Origin: Paenibacillus prosopidis
GTDB taxonomy: Bacteria > Bacillota > Bacilli > Paenibacillales > Paenibacillaceae
Assembly (NCBI RefSeq): GCF_003337375.1
Contig: NZ_QPJD01000010.1
Span: 203,268-267,267, forward strand
Length of the DNA stretch: 64,000 nt
Reading direction: 5' to 3'
Shown here: piece after piece, positions 50,786 to 60,276 of the stretch
Layout: each line of letters opens with the position of its first letter
Position numbering within the stretch: position 1 is the stretch's first letter
Position numbers and translations under genes: made by a program
Notes under the pieces: generated by a model
Database searches by the model: none
The model's input: only the letters and a program-made list of their open reading frames with translations
Told to the model about the DNA's origin: nothing

Positions 50786-51520
50786 ATGAAGGAACAAAAA
50801 GGCGTCGGTCGGATGTGGAACCTATATAAAATGGGAGGATTTACACCTGCCATCGCGTCTATGCTAGGCTCGCAAAATGCGCAGCAGATGGCGTTCATTC
50901 GCAATGTCAACAAGGAGCAGCGAAAGCAGTCCATGCTGGATACACCGCTTCGTGAGCTTGAGGTTGTCGTGTTTGATTTGGAGACGACGGGTTTTTATCC
51001 GACAAACGGTGATGAGATTATTTCATTCGGAGCTGTTAAGCTGTGCGGCGGAGAGTTAGCGGAGAGTGAAACCTTTTACAGTCTCGTCAATCCGAAGCGG
51101 AAAATTCCTAAAGCGATTACCGAGTTGACTGGCATTTCGAATGAGATGGTACAGGATGCTCCTGACTTAATGCAGGTGCTCCATGACTTCATGGAGTTTG
51201 TCGGCAGACGTTTGCTCATTGCGCATGCAGCCGGACACGATAAGCAATTTCTTAATGCCGCGCTTTGGAGGACGTCTAAGGTTAACTTAAATCATCGTGT
51301 GCTCGACACGATGATGGTGGCGAAATGGCTGGAGCCGAAGCTGGATGGGTATAGTTTAGATGAATTGCTTGAGAGCTGTTGTATTCCGGTTACAGAGCGG
51401 CATCATGCCCTTCAGGATTCCATTATGACAGCTAAGCTGTGGCAAAACTACTTGGCACGTATTTTAGAACGAAATATTACGACGCTCGGCGATTTATATG
51501 CTTACTTAAGTAAGCATTAG
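50786..51520 (+). CDS. DnaQ-like 3'-5' exonuclease
   Basis: A 244-residue DEDD-type exonuclease of the DnaQ/PolC-epsilon group. Exo I VVVFDLETTGFYP (D, E), Exo II LLIAHAAGHDKQFLN (D) and Exo III ERHHALQDSIMTAKLW (DEDDh histidine and aspartate) are all present. An N-terminal extension of about 50 basic residues has no known domain. Likely degrades DNA or RNA ends; the actual substrate is unknown. Its 3' end overlaps the converging JAMM gene by 15 bases. Confidence 0.85.
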   Translation: MKEQKGVGRMWNLYKMGGFTPAIASMLGSQNAQQMAFIRNVNKEQRKQSMLDTPLRELEVVVFDLETTGFYPTNGDEIISFGAVKLCGGELAESETFYSLVNPKRKIPKAITELTGISNEMVQDAPDLMQVLHDFMEFVGRRLLIAHAAGHDKQFLNAALWRTSKVNLNHRVLDTMMVAKWLEPKLDGYSLDELLESCCIPVTERHHALQDSIMTAKLWQNYLARILERNITTLGDLYAYLSKH

Positions 51521-51976
51521 CCGAAGAGGTACAAATTCTCCTTGTGTACGACGATAAGGCTGCACGTGCGGGGCGTCTATATCGCGTAAGGATACAATCC
51601 AATACGATAGCTCGGATGCAGGCAAAAAACCCTCGGTGTCACTGGACGATGGGATAGCATCCGTACGAGGATGGGAATGGAACAAACCGACAAGCGATTG
51701 TCGGTTTGTTTGCATTTCAAAATAAGCAGCGGTCCATTCAGCCGGGTCGAAAGCAAATGCACAGCTTGGATTGGCATGCGTGTTTTTAATTGGAATAATG
51801 GTGTCGATAACAGGAAGGAGTCCCGCTGCCTCAGTCGGATCCGATGAGGAAACAGAGTTTGCGAAGCTGCTGGCAACGATTCCGCATGCTTCTAAGGGCA
51901 TCCCATCGATACAAATTTGTATGAGCCGGTCATAAGCAGATTTGGTGATGATGCCTTTCAATTGCGTATCTTCCAT
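51506..51976 (-). CDS. JAMM/MPN-family metallopeptidase (M67)
   Basis: A 156-residue single-domain protein. The zinc motif is complete: the glutamate in LEACGIVAS, then GLFHSHPRTDAIPSSSD (HxH, seven residues, SxxD). Bacterial relatives cleave C-terminal tails from ubiquitin-like sulfur carriers before cysteine or cofactor synthesis (Mec type), but no such carrier gene is nearby. It has a short serine-rich insertion (SSFANSVSSSDPTEA) after the glutamate. Converges on the exonuclease gene. Confidence 0.85.
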   Translation of the reverse strand: MEDTQLKGIITKSAYDRLIQICIDGMPLEACGIVASSFANSVSSSDPTEAAGLLPVIDTIIPIKNTHANPSCAFAFDPAEWTAAYFEMQTNRQSLVGLFHSHPRTDAIPSSSDTEGFLPASELSYWIVSLRDIDAPHVQPYRRTQGEFVPLRLMLT

Positions 51977-52036
51977 GGTAGCGCCTCCCTATTATGAAGC
52001 TTATAGTTATAGTATAACGATTAATTTCGGTAGGCG

Positions 52037-52470
52037 CTAACCCTTATACATATCTCCAACGAGAGCCATTGCGATAGGAGCTGTTTCTGCAGCTACAAGG
52101 CCCTGTACAGCTCTTGAAGAGATTATAATGGGGAATGCTCCCCATACCCCGCCCAAGCCCGCCATCACGCCTGCTGCGCCGTATATCGCTCAGGCTGGGA
52201 TGATAACTGTCTTTCGTTTAACGCGATCTGACCAATATCCAATGAGTGGTATGATAATCCCTTAAGTAACCGAAAATAAAGTTATGAACGGATTGATATT
52301 CGACAGCTTCATATGCTTGGCCAAATCAGTAGGAAGAAGCATCGAATTTCCGAGCACGAGGGGCAAAAGCGGAAAATTGGAGTCATTTTGGGCTGCAGTT
52401 ACAAGGAGCCGCCTACTCGTCAATCGTGGCAGTTTTATGGCTAATGTACCCTGCGCCTTGAGCTTCCATT
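52037..52470 (-). pseudogene. MFS transporter remnant (N-terminal part, two in-frame stops)
   Basis: The 547-base gap 51977-52523 contains a decayed MFS gene on the minus strand. Translation in one frame gives LPLVLGNSMLLPTDLAKHMK and ITLFSVT, a TAA stop, GIIIPLIGYWSDRVKRKTVI (helix 2 and the loop 2-3 motif), a TGA stop, then AIYGAAGVMAGLGGVWGAFP, SRAVQGLVAAETAPIAMALV and GDMYKG before a final TAG. The order matches helices 1 to 4 of drug-efflux MFS proteins. The C-terminal two thirds are missing, and the upstream limit is approximate. Confidence 0.75.
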
Positions 52471-52523
52471 CGGTGCATGGTACCATGTAGGCAGTTGAAA
52501 TTGAAAAAGAAGGAAGGTACACC

Positions 52524-53063
52524 ATGAAACGCGTCATTACGCTTTTTACGATTGCATTTGTATTTGCTGGATTAGCTGTATTTCAATATATAAATAACGA
52601 TCCGGAGTCCATTACTATGGCTGCTCCAGCCGCTGATTTTAAGCCGAAGGCGGGTTATAAGGCAACGGACTTCGAGCTTCCTTCACTTGATGAAAAGTTT
52701 TATAAGATTGGCGGCAAGCAGGGTAAGCTAACATTCGTAAATTTCTGGGCATCCTGGTGTGGACCATGTGAGCTGGAGGCGCCTGATTTGCAGCGTATAC
52801 ATGAGAAATACGGTGATGTAATTCAGCTATACGGTATAAATGCTACGAAATACGACAAGGAGCGGGCTGCCCGCGAGTTTGTTAATGAGTATGAATTTAC
52901 GTTTCCGATATTGATGGACCGTGTAGGCGATGTGACGAAGCAATACAAGGTCGATACGTTTCCGACGAGCTTTCTCATTGATAGTAACGGCGTTATCAGA
53001 GAACGGATTAATGGCGTCATTACGTTTGAGGAATGGGAGCGGTTAATTGAAAAGTGGTTGTAA
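52524..53063 (+). CDS. TlpA/ResA-like thiol-disulfide oxidoreductase
   Basis: A 179-residue protein with an N-terminal signal anchor (VITLFTIAFVFAGLAVFQYI) and an extracytoplasmic thioredoxin domain. The active site is NFWASWCGPCELEAPDL (CGPC) and the cis-proline loop is DTFPTSFLID. ResA relatives reduce apocytochrome c thiols; others serve spore coat or general disulfide exchange. No cytochrome maturation genes are adjacent. AGAAGGAAGG precedes the ATG. Confidence 0.9.
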   Translation: MKRVITLFTIAFVFAGLAVFQYINNDPESITMAAPAADFKPKAGYKATDFELPSLDEKFYKIGGKQGKLTFVNFWASWCGPCELEAPDLQRIHEKYGDVIQLYGINATKYDKERAAREFVNEYEFTFPILMDRVGDVTKQYKVDTFPTSFLIDSNGVIRERINGVITFEEWERLIEKWL

Positions 53064-53076
53064 GAGGATGAAAAAA

Positions 53077-53122
53077 AAGGGCTGCCTTAGCGTTACTTAA
53101 CGCTAAGGCGGCCCTTCTTGTT
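53077..53122. terminator. Bidirectional terminator between the tlpA-like gene and cimA
   Basis: AAGGGCTGCCTTAGCGTT/AACGCTAAGGCGGCCCTT, 18-bp stem with one mismatch, flanked by A and T runs. Confidence 0.85.
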
Positions 53123-54738
53123 TAATGATTCACGAGTCCGATGCGATCTTGTGGGTCGGCATGGGCACTGTCTATCTTAACCATGTTCAGAAGAGCATAA
53201 CGAATACTGTCGACCAGCGCTTCCCAGCTAGCTTCAATGACGTTATTCGATACGCCGACTGTGCTCCAAGTGTTATCGAGACCGGTCGATTCGATGAGAA
53301 CGCGCACTTTAGCGGCAGTAGCGTCCTTCTCATCAATGACGCGCACTTTGTAGTCGGATAAATGAATGTTCTCGATCTTCGGATAAAACTGTACCAGCGC
53401 TTTACGGAGCGCGTTATCAAGCGCATTAACCGGTCCATTGCCTTCAGCGGCTGTGTATACCTGTTGTCCATCTACGTTGATTTTTACAATAGCCTCGGAA
53501 ATCATTTGACCGTTCGTTTTCTCTACGAGCATTTTGAACGATTCAACCTTGAAAAGCTCCTTTGACTCTCCGCCAAATGCTTCGCGAAGCAGCAGCTCCA
53601 AGGAAGCGTCAGCGCCCTCGAATTGATAGCCTTGATGCTCAAGCTCTTTAATTTGATCCATGATGAGCTTCGTTTTCTCATTGTTCGCGTTAACGTCTAA
53701 TCCAAGCTCCTGCGCCTTGGATATAATGTTGCTTTGTCCGGCAAGCTCAGACACGAGAATACGCTGCTTATTGCCTACAAGCTCAGGCTTAATGTGCTCA
53801 TAAGTTTTCGAATCCTTCATTATAGCGGATACGTGAATGCCGCCTTTGTGAGCGAATGCGGCATTACCTACGTATGCTTGGCCAACAGGCATGTGAACAT
53901 TAGCGATTTCGCTAACGTAACGTGCTGTTCCCGTTAAGGTGCGAAGCTTGTCTTCCGGCAAAACGTTGTAGTTCATCTTGATTTGCAGGTTCGGGATGAT
54001 GGAGCAAAGGTTTGCATTGCCGCAGCGTTCGCCATACCCGTTAATTGTCCCTTGAACCTGACGCGCTCCGGCTTGAATAGCAGCCAGGGAGTTGGCCACT
54101 GCCAGCTCGCAGTCATTATGCGTATGGATGCCTATTGGAGCAATCAGTTCCTGGCGAACGCGAGTGACGATATCATGGATTTCGCCAGGAAGCGTCCCGC
54201 CGTTCGTATCGCATAGCACGAGCCAATTAGCGCCTGCTTCCTGGGCTTTCTTCAATACTGCGATCGCATATTCGGGATTGTTTTTGTAGCCGTCAAAAAA
54301 ATGCTCCGCGTCGAACAAGGCTTCCATGCCGTTATGCTTCAGAAAAGCGACCGAATCATAGATCATCGACAGATTTTCCTCAAGCGTTGTCTGAAGAGCG
54401 GTATGTACATGGAAGTCCCATGACTTACCGACAAGCGTTGCTGCGGGAACGCCTGATTCGGCGATCCGTACAAGGCTTGCATCCTGCTCGGCAAGACTGT
54501 TTTTGCGGCGCGTACTGCCGAATGCAGTAATCTTGGCGCTTAGGTTGAATGCTTTGATCCTTTGGAAAAACTCAATGTCCTTGCTATTGCTTCCCGGATT
54601 GCCGCCTTCAATATAATGAACGCCCAGCGCGTCGAGCTTCTGGGCAATTTTTAACTTGTCATCCGCCGACAGGCTGATCCCTTCACCTTGTGTACCGTCA
54701 CGCAGCGTCGTATCAAAGATTGAAATGTTTGTTGTCAT
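53122..54738 (-). CDS. cimA: (R)-citramalate synthase
   Basis: Condenses pyruvate with acetyl-CoA to citramalate, the first step of the threonine-independent isoleucine route. The 538-residue protein begins ISIFDTTLRDGTQGEGISLS (catalytic and metal residues of the LeuA/CimA family). It has GANWLVLCDTNGGTLP, the metal histidines in PIGIHTHNDCELAVANS and GTINGYGERCGNANL. The C-terminal 130 residues form the LeuA-type regulatory dimer domain. EGGNPGSNSKD and FGSTRRK are the CimA rather than LeuA forms of these loops. GGAGGCG precedes the ATG. Alone, without leu genes nearby. Confidence 0.92.
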   Translation of the reverse strand: MTTNISIFDTTLRDGTQGEGISLSADDKLKIAQKLDALGVHYIEGGNPGSNSKDIEFFQRIKAFNLSAKITAFGSTRRKNSLAEQDASLVRIAESGVPAATLVGKSWDFHVHTALQTTLEENLSMIYDSVAFLKHNGMEALFDAEHFFDGYKNNPEYAIAVLKKAQEAGANWLVLCDTNGGTLPGEIHDIVTRVRQELIAPIGIHTHNDCELAVANSLAAIQAGARQVQGTINGYGERCGNANLCSIIPNLQIKMNYNVLPEDKLRTLTGTARYVSEIANVHMPVGQAYVGNAAFAHKGGIHVSAIMKDSKTYEHIKPELVGNKQRILVSELAGQSNIISKAQELGLDVNANNEKTKLIMDQIKELEHQGYQFEGADASLELLLREAFGGESKELFKVESFKMLVEKTNGQMISEAIVKINVDGQQVYTAAEGNGPVNALDNALRKALVQFYPKIENIHLSDYKVRVIDEKDATAAKVRVLIESTGLDNTWSTVGVSNNVIEASWEALVDSIRYALLNMVKIDSAHADPQDRIGLVNH

Positions 54739-54786
54739 TATCGGGACGCCTCCTTCACTGATAGCCTTTTCAAATCATAATTTACT

Positions 54787-54795
54787 ATTATAACA
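54787..54795 (-). promoter_or_regulatory. Extended -10 promoter of cimA
   Basis: Minus strand TGTTATAAT, about 50 bases before the ATG. No T-box or attenuator was recognised in the short leader. Confidence 0.5.
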
Positions 54796-54940
54796 CTTGT
54801 TGGTCTGAAAGTAGAGAGGGGAGTTGTAATTTTTGTCCTATCTTTGACAGCGCGTTGACTTGACCCTATTCGAATTGTATGCTGGGTTTGGGCAAGAATA
54901 TGTAGGGTTACTGCATCGGATAGGCGGTGTATGAGCGGTT

Positions 54941-56520
<1,580 letters not shown>

Positions 56521-56535
56521 TCATGAATAACAAAG

Positions 56536-56582
56536 AAAGCTCTTCTTCGCCAGATTATGCGGCGGAGGAGAGCTTTTTTTTG
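56536..56582 (+). terminator. Terminator of the ferredoxin gene
   Basis: AAAGCTCTTCTTCGCC/GGCGGAGGAGAGCTTT stem (G-U and mismatch tolerated), then a run of T. Confidence 0.85.
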
Positions 56583-56643
56583 TGCTTGATACTCTTGCTT
56601 CAAGAGTTCTGGCTGGGTATATCAATAGTTCACGTAAGCTGGT

Positions 56644-56784
56644 TTACGAGCTGAAAATCAGAAGCACGGAGACTGCGATAATGATAACGCCGACAATAGA
56701 GCCGATCCAGATCAACGCTTTTTTGTTTACTTCTTCCTTCGGTTTTACTTTCATCGTTGCCGGCTTTCTTTTTGCTGCGCTCAT
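56644..56784 (-). CDS. Small single-helix membrane protein (46 residues)
   Basis: Peptide MSAAKRKPATMKVKPKEEVN followed by a helix ALIWIGSIVGVIIIAVSVLL and FSS. The basic N-terminus suggests N-in topology. AGAGAGGTTGAT is the ribosome site, and a promoter (TTGCGG-17-TACAAT) lies 46 bases upstream. No family recognised. It opposes the flanking ferredoxin and pyrD genes. Confidence 0.65.
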   Translation of the reverse strand: MSAAKRKPATMKVKPKEEVNKKALIWIGSIVGVIIIAVSVLLIFSS

Positions 56785-56829
56785 CGACAATCAACCTCTC
56801 TGTTTCATAGTTATTATTATTATGCTACC

Positions 56830-56858
56830 ATTGTAATCGTTTTCTTGATAGGCCGCAA
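56830..56858 (-). promoter_or_regulatory. Promoter of the 46-residue membrane protein
   Basis: Minus strand TTGCGG, 17 bp, TACAAT. Confidence 0.45.
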
Positions 56859-56950
56859 TATAACGGATGCTTGTGATTGCAGCTTAAGCTCTTTTCTTTT
56901 TGTTTCAAAAAAGATAAACTGTCAAGATAGAACATACATCTGAGATCGGA

Positions 56951-58057
56951 GTGAATAAGTTGCTTTATTCTTCAATATTAAAGCCTATTTTTTTTCGTAT
57001 GGACCCTGAGAAAGCCCATCACCTCGTTATCGACGGGCTCTCTGCGGGCGGACGGGTACCAGGTCTAAACGGATTGATGCATGCAATGTACGGCGTAGCA
57101 CAGTCGCCGGAGCTTGCTACGGAGCTGTTCGGCTTGCAGTTTCCGCATCCTGTAGGATTAGCAGCAGGACTAGACAAGAATGGCAAGGCAGCGGACGGCT
57201 TCTCCAGCATTGGCTTTGGCTTTGCAGAGGTAGGAACCGTAACGCCTAAAGGACAGGCTGGCAATGAGCAGCCGAGGCTGTTCCGTCTTCCTCCTGATGA
57301 AGCGCTCATTAACCGGATGGGCTTTAATAATGAAGGTACCGCTGCAATGGCCGAGCGATTAGCGCGACGTAAAATTAACCGGATTCCTGTCGCTGTTAAT
57401 ATCGGAAAGAACAAAACGACGCCGAATGAATTGGCGCATGAGGATTACCGGACTTGTATCCGGGATTTATATACATATGGCGATTTCTTTGTCGTAAACA
57501 TCAGCTCCCCGAACACCCCGGATTTGCGGGATCTCCAGCATGGAGAGGAACTGAGAAACCTGCTTGGCGGGGTAATAAAGGAAATGAACGGCCAAGCGGC
57601 GAAAGAAGGAAAGAAAGTAAAGCCGGTTCTTGTCAAAATAGCACCCGATATGACTGATGAGCAGCTGGAGCTTACGGTTGCAACCATTATGGAAAGCGGT
57701 GTATCGGGCATTATTGCTACGAATACGACTTTATCACGGACAGGGCTTCAACATGCGAATGCCGGCGAAGCAGGAGGACTTAGCGGTAAGCCGCTGCGTG
57801 ACCGTTCGACAGAGGTCATTCGCGCCGTTTATCGGCAGACAGGCGGCAAAATGCCGATTATTGGCTCGGGCGGCATTTTTACGGCACAAGATGCATACGA
57901 TAAAATCCGCGCGGGAGCCTCTCTGGTTGAAATTTATACAGCGCTCATCTATAAGGGGCCAGGGTTGCTACGCGAATTAACGAACGGGTTGAAGGAGTGT
58001 TTACGAAAGGACGGCTATCGCAATATTGCCGAGGCTGTAGGCGCAGATCATCGTTAA
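56951..58057 (+). CDS. pyrD: Dihydroorotate dehydrogenase, quinone-dependent (class 2)
   Basis: Oxidises dihydroorotate to orotate in pyrimidine synthesis, passing electrons to menaquinone at the membrane. The 368-residue protein is class 2. It has the N-terminal amphipathic extension (YSSILKPIFFRMDPEKAHHL), VGLAAGLDKNGKA, INRMGFNNEG, the catalytic serine loop VNISSPNTPDLRDLQ and the C-terminal GSGGIFTAQDAYDKIRAGASLV FMN site. Bacillus usually has the class 1B enzyme in the pyr operon, so a lone class 2 gene is notable though common in Paenibacillus. The start is GTG 56951, or TTG 56960, which has better spacing from GGAGTG. Confidence 0.93.
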   Translation: MNKLLYSSILKPIFFRMDPEKAHHLVIDGLSAGGRVPGLNGLMHAMYGVAQSPELATELFGLQFPHPVGLAAGLDKNGKAADGFSSIGFGFAEVGTVTPKGQAGNEQPRLFRLPPDEALINRMGFNNEGTAAMAERLARRKINRIPVAVNIGKNKTTPNELAHEDYRTCIRDLYTYGDFFVVNISSPNTPDLRDLQHGEELRNLLGGVIKEMNGQAAKEGKKVKPVLVKIAPDMTDEQLELTVATIMESGVSGIIATNTTLSRTGLQHANAGEAGGLSGKPLRDRSTEVIRAVYRQTGGKMPIIGSGGIFTAQDAYDKIRAGASLVEIYTALIYKGPGLLRELTNGLKECLRKDGYRNIAEAVGADHR

Positions 58058-58074
58058 GAACAGGAGGCGGCCGG

Positions 58075-58878
58075 ATGGACGGTAGAGACTGGAATCTTTT
58101 TTTACAGCCTTATGAACAAGCGGTTGAGGAACTGAAAGTGAAGTTTAAGACGATGCGGGGTGAACTGAAGATAAGAGAAGCTTACGCACCGATTGAATTT
58201 GTCACCGGCCGAGTCAAGAGAATTTCCAGCATTCTGGAGAAAGCAAAACGTCTGAACGTTCCTGCAGATCAGCTGGATACGGGTATTGAAGACATTGCAG
58301 GAATTCGAATTATGTGCCAATTTGTCGATGATATTCATCGCGTAGCAAGTCTCATCCGTTCTCGTAAAGACTTATCGCTTGTATATGAGAAGGATTATAT
58401 TACGAATTTCAAAGACAGCGGCTATCGCAGTTACCATATGATTGTGGAATATCCCGTTCAAACCGCTCTCGGCTACAAAATCGTACTTGCCGAAATTCAA
58501 ATACGTACGCTCGCGATGAATTTCTGGGCAACGATCGAGCATTCTTTAAATTATAAGTTTAAAGAAAGCTTGCCGGAGGATGTCCGAAACCGTTTGAAAA
58601 AAGCTGCAGAAGCCGCATCCCAGCTCGATACGGAAATGACGAGCATCCGCAAAGAAATTCTGGACGCGCAAACGGAATTTGAGGAGCAATCCAATGTGGT
58701 TTCAAAGGTACTAAACGGCATTCAAGATTTATATTTCTATCACCGCGTACGTGAGGCTGCCCAGTTCCAGATGAAATTCAACGAATTGTTCGAGAAGGAA
58801 GATTATCAGGGGCTGACTCAATTGTCGCTCGATATTCAAACAGCGATTGGGAAAGCCAAAAAAGGCAATCAAAATTAA
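58075..58878 (+). CDS. Small alarmone (ppGpp) synthetase, RelQ/YjbM-like
   Basis: A 267-residue GTP pyrophosphokinase-domain protein without a hydrolase domain. It makes (p)ppGpp from ATP and GTP or GDP. RelA/SpoT synthetase motifs are DTGIEDIAGIRIMCQFVDDI, KDYITNFKDSGYRSYHMIVE and LAEIQIRTLAMNFWATIEHS. The C-terminal roughly 90 residues are helical and charged, longer than in YjbM (about 211). ATG 58075 has CAGGAGGCGG before it. Its start lies 18 bases after the pyrD stop, so the pair is likely cotranscribed. Confidence 0.9.
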   Translation: MDGRDWNLFLQPYEQAVEELKVKFKTMRGELKIREAYAPIEFVTGRVKRISSILEKAKRLNVPADQLDTGIEDIAGIRIMCQFVDDIHRVASLIRSRKDLSLVYEKDYITNFKDSGYRSYHMIVEYPVQTALGYKIVLAEIQIRTLAMNFWATIEHSLNYKFKESLPEDVRNRLKKAAEAASQLDTEMTSIRKEILDAQTEFEEQSNVVSKVLNGIQDLYFYHRVREAAQFQMKFNELFEKEDYQGLTQLSLDIQTAIGKAKKGNQN

Positions 58879-58946
58879 TGGGCAAGACATTAAAGCCAAT
58901 CATTGTTTAGGGCAAAGCAAATAAAGGAACTGACTCTTATGGTGAT

Positions 58947-58971
58947 AACCGGGAGGCGGTTTCTTTTTTTA
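58947..58971 (+). terminator. Terminator of pyrD and the alarmone synthetase gene
   Basis: Short stem AACCG/CGGTT, then TCTTTTTTT. Confidence 0.55.
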
Positions 58972-59034
58972 TTCATGGACACCGGTAGAGTGATTCGACA
59001 TCTGGGAAAAAAAGTGACAGTCTTGCTTGAAAAT

Positions 59035-59063
59035 AAAAAAGGTTGAGCAGAGATTGCTCAACC
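59035..59063 (-). terminator. Terminator of the PCYCGC-thioredoxin pair
   Basis: Perfect 9-bp stem GGTTGAGCA/TGCTCAACC. On the minus strand it is followed by TTTTTTATTTT. Confidence 0.85.
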
Positions 59064-59087
59064 ATATTTTGCAGTAGGCAAGACAAG

Positions 59088-59621
59088 TCAGCTGGACTTC
59101 TTCGGTTTATACGCGGCATCGATGGCATCGCGTATTTCGTCCACTGTCTTGCCTTGCTTGCTTAAGGCGATGACGTCCTCCATCTCTTTCTTGCAAATGC
59201 CGCAGCTTGTACTATGGCTGGTCCAAGTTACGCTGCCTTCATCAGCAGGGTGTTCCGCTACATAACACCGAAGCAGGGAGTCGTGCGGCGTTTCCACCGC
59301 CACACCGTCCATACAGCCGCAATAACAATTGATACCGCTCATAATATGAGCATGGTCGTTAACCGCTGCATAAAGCTCGCTCGTATGAGGCGTGTAGTCA
59401 GATAGAAAGGCGGGAAGCTCGTCATAGGATGCCGTCGTTTCCCATGTTTCCGATCCGTGCATATGCTCAGCGCCATCCTTCTCATCATCAGACAGGCTGC
59501 ATGCGGAAAGCAGCGTGATGAAGGCGAATGCGAGCAGCATGGCATACATGAAGCCGCGAATTCGTGAGCTGTTTTGTTCAGCTGCTGCTTGCTCGGCCGA
59601 TAGGCGCTGACGCTTCATCAT
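59088..59621 (-). CDS. PCYCGC-motif lipoprotein
   Basis: A 177-residue protein with a signal peptide ending in lipobox LLSAC (Cys at about 41), so it is anchored on the outer membrane leaflet. The body has a His-containing stretch (HAHIMSG), then INCYCGCMDG, the PCYCGC motif, and a later CGICKKEMEDV (CxxC). The family is thought to bind a metal; the activity is unproven. Its start overlaps the stop of the thioredoxin-like gene (ATGATGA), so the two are translationally coupled. Confidence 0.8.
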   Translation of the reverse strand: MMKRQRLSAEQAAAEQNSSRIRGFMYAMLLAFAFITLLSACSLSDDEKDGAEHMHGSETWETTASYDELPAFLSDYTPHTSELYAAVNDHAHIMSGINCYCGCMDGVAVETPHDSLLRCYVAEHPADEGSVTWTSHSTSCGICKKEMEDVIALSKQGKTVDEIRDAIDAAYKPKKSS

Positions 59622-60136
59622 TTCGTTTCAGCTCCTGAATATTTGTTGAAGAACGCTCTGAAATCATCAAGCGAATATCCTTCCGTCGTTCCTTCCGGAG
59701 CAAGACCGCCTTCCAGCTCGGCAACTTGCACACCATCCTTGAAATAGGCGAGCGTCGGCGTATATTCGACATTGTATTTGTTGAAATAGGTTGGGAACTC
59801 ACGTAAATTAAATTGCGGCAAATCAATGCCGAGCTCGTCCACCAGCGGCATTAATTGCGGTGTCGTATTCTTGCAATGCGGACAGTCGGACGCGAACAGG
59901 TAGACGAAGAAATCTTCCTTATCGGCAACCATCTTGTCCAATTCGGCCGGTAATATGATATTCTGGTAGTTAGGATCATCAAGCAGCTCGCGGGTTGCCG
60001 GATTCAATTCGGAGACAGGCTTGTCATACAAGGCATTCACTTTCTCGTTGTTGTTCAAAACAAATATGAAACCGAAAAGAATGACGACAATTGCAATGTA
60101 CACATAAATCATTTTGAACTTTTGTTTCTTTTTCAT
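59618..60136 (-). CDS. Membrane-anchored thioredoxin-like protein
   Basis: About 172 residues. It has an N-terminal anchor (MIYVYIAIVVILFGFIFVL) and an extracytoplasmic thioredoxin domain with active site FASDCPHCKNT (CPHC, DsbA-like) and cis-proline loop EYTPTLAYFKDG. ATG 60136 follows GGAGGTAG; 18 upstream codons are left out. Coupled with the PCYCGC lipoprotein, it probably makes or reduces disulfides in that cysteine-rich partner. Confidence 0.85.
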   Translation of the reverse strand: MKKKQKFKMIYVYIAIVVILFGFIFVLNNNEKVNALYDKPVSELNPATRELLDDPNYQNIILPAELDKMVADKEDFFVYLFASDCPHCKNTTPQLMPLVDELGIDLPQFNLREFPTYFNKYNVEYTPTLAYFKDGVQVAELEGGLAPEGTTEGYSLDDFRAFFNKYSGAETK

Positions 60137-60276
60137 TAGTGTGTCTACCTCCGAAACGGGATTGTGGGACAATAGCCTTTGAAACGGCATGTCCTTACTT
60201 TAATATATTATATAACAAAGCCATATGAGTATGTAAGAGCACCGACATCGAGGATAATTGGCAGGAGGAAATCAGT

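Noticed and set aside
54739..54940. T-box or leucine-type attenuator before cimA
   Set aside because: The leader is only about 40 bases and no T-box core (AGGGTGG-like) or leader peptide was found.
54841..54940. LexA/SOS box before dinB
   Set aside because: No CGAAC-N4-GTTCG-like element was found; the closest AT-rich words do not fit.
56582..56836. Plus-strand frame of 84 codons after ferredoxin
   Set aside because: It begins in the terminator's T-run and is the antisense shadow of the better supported 46-residue minus-strand gene.
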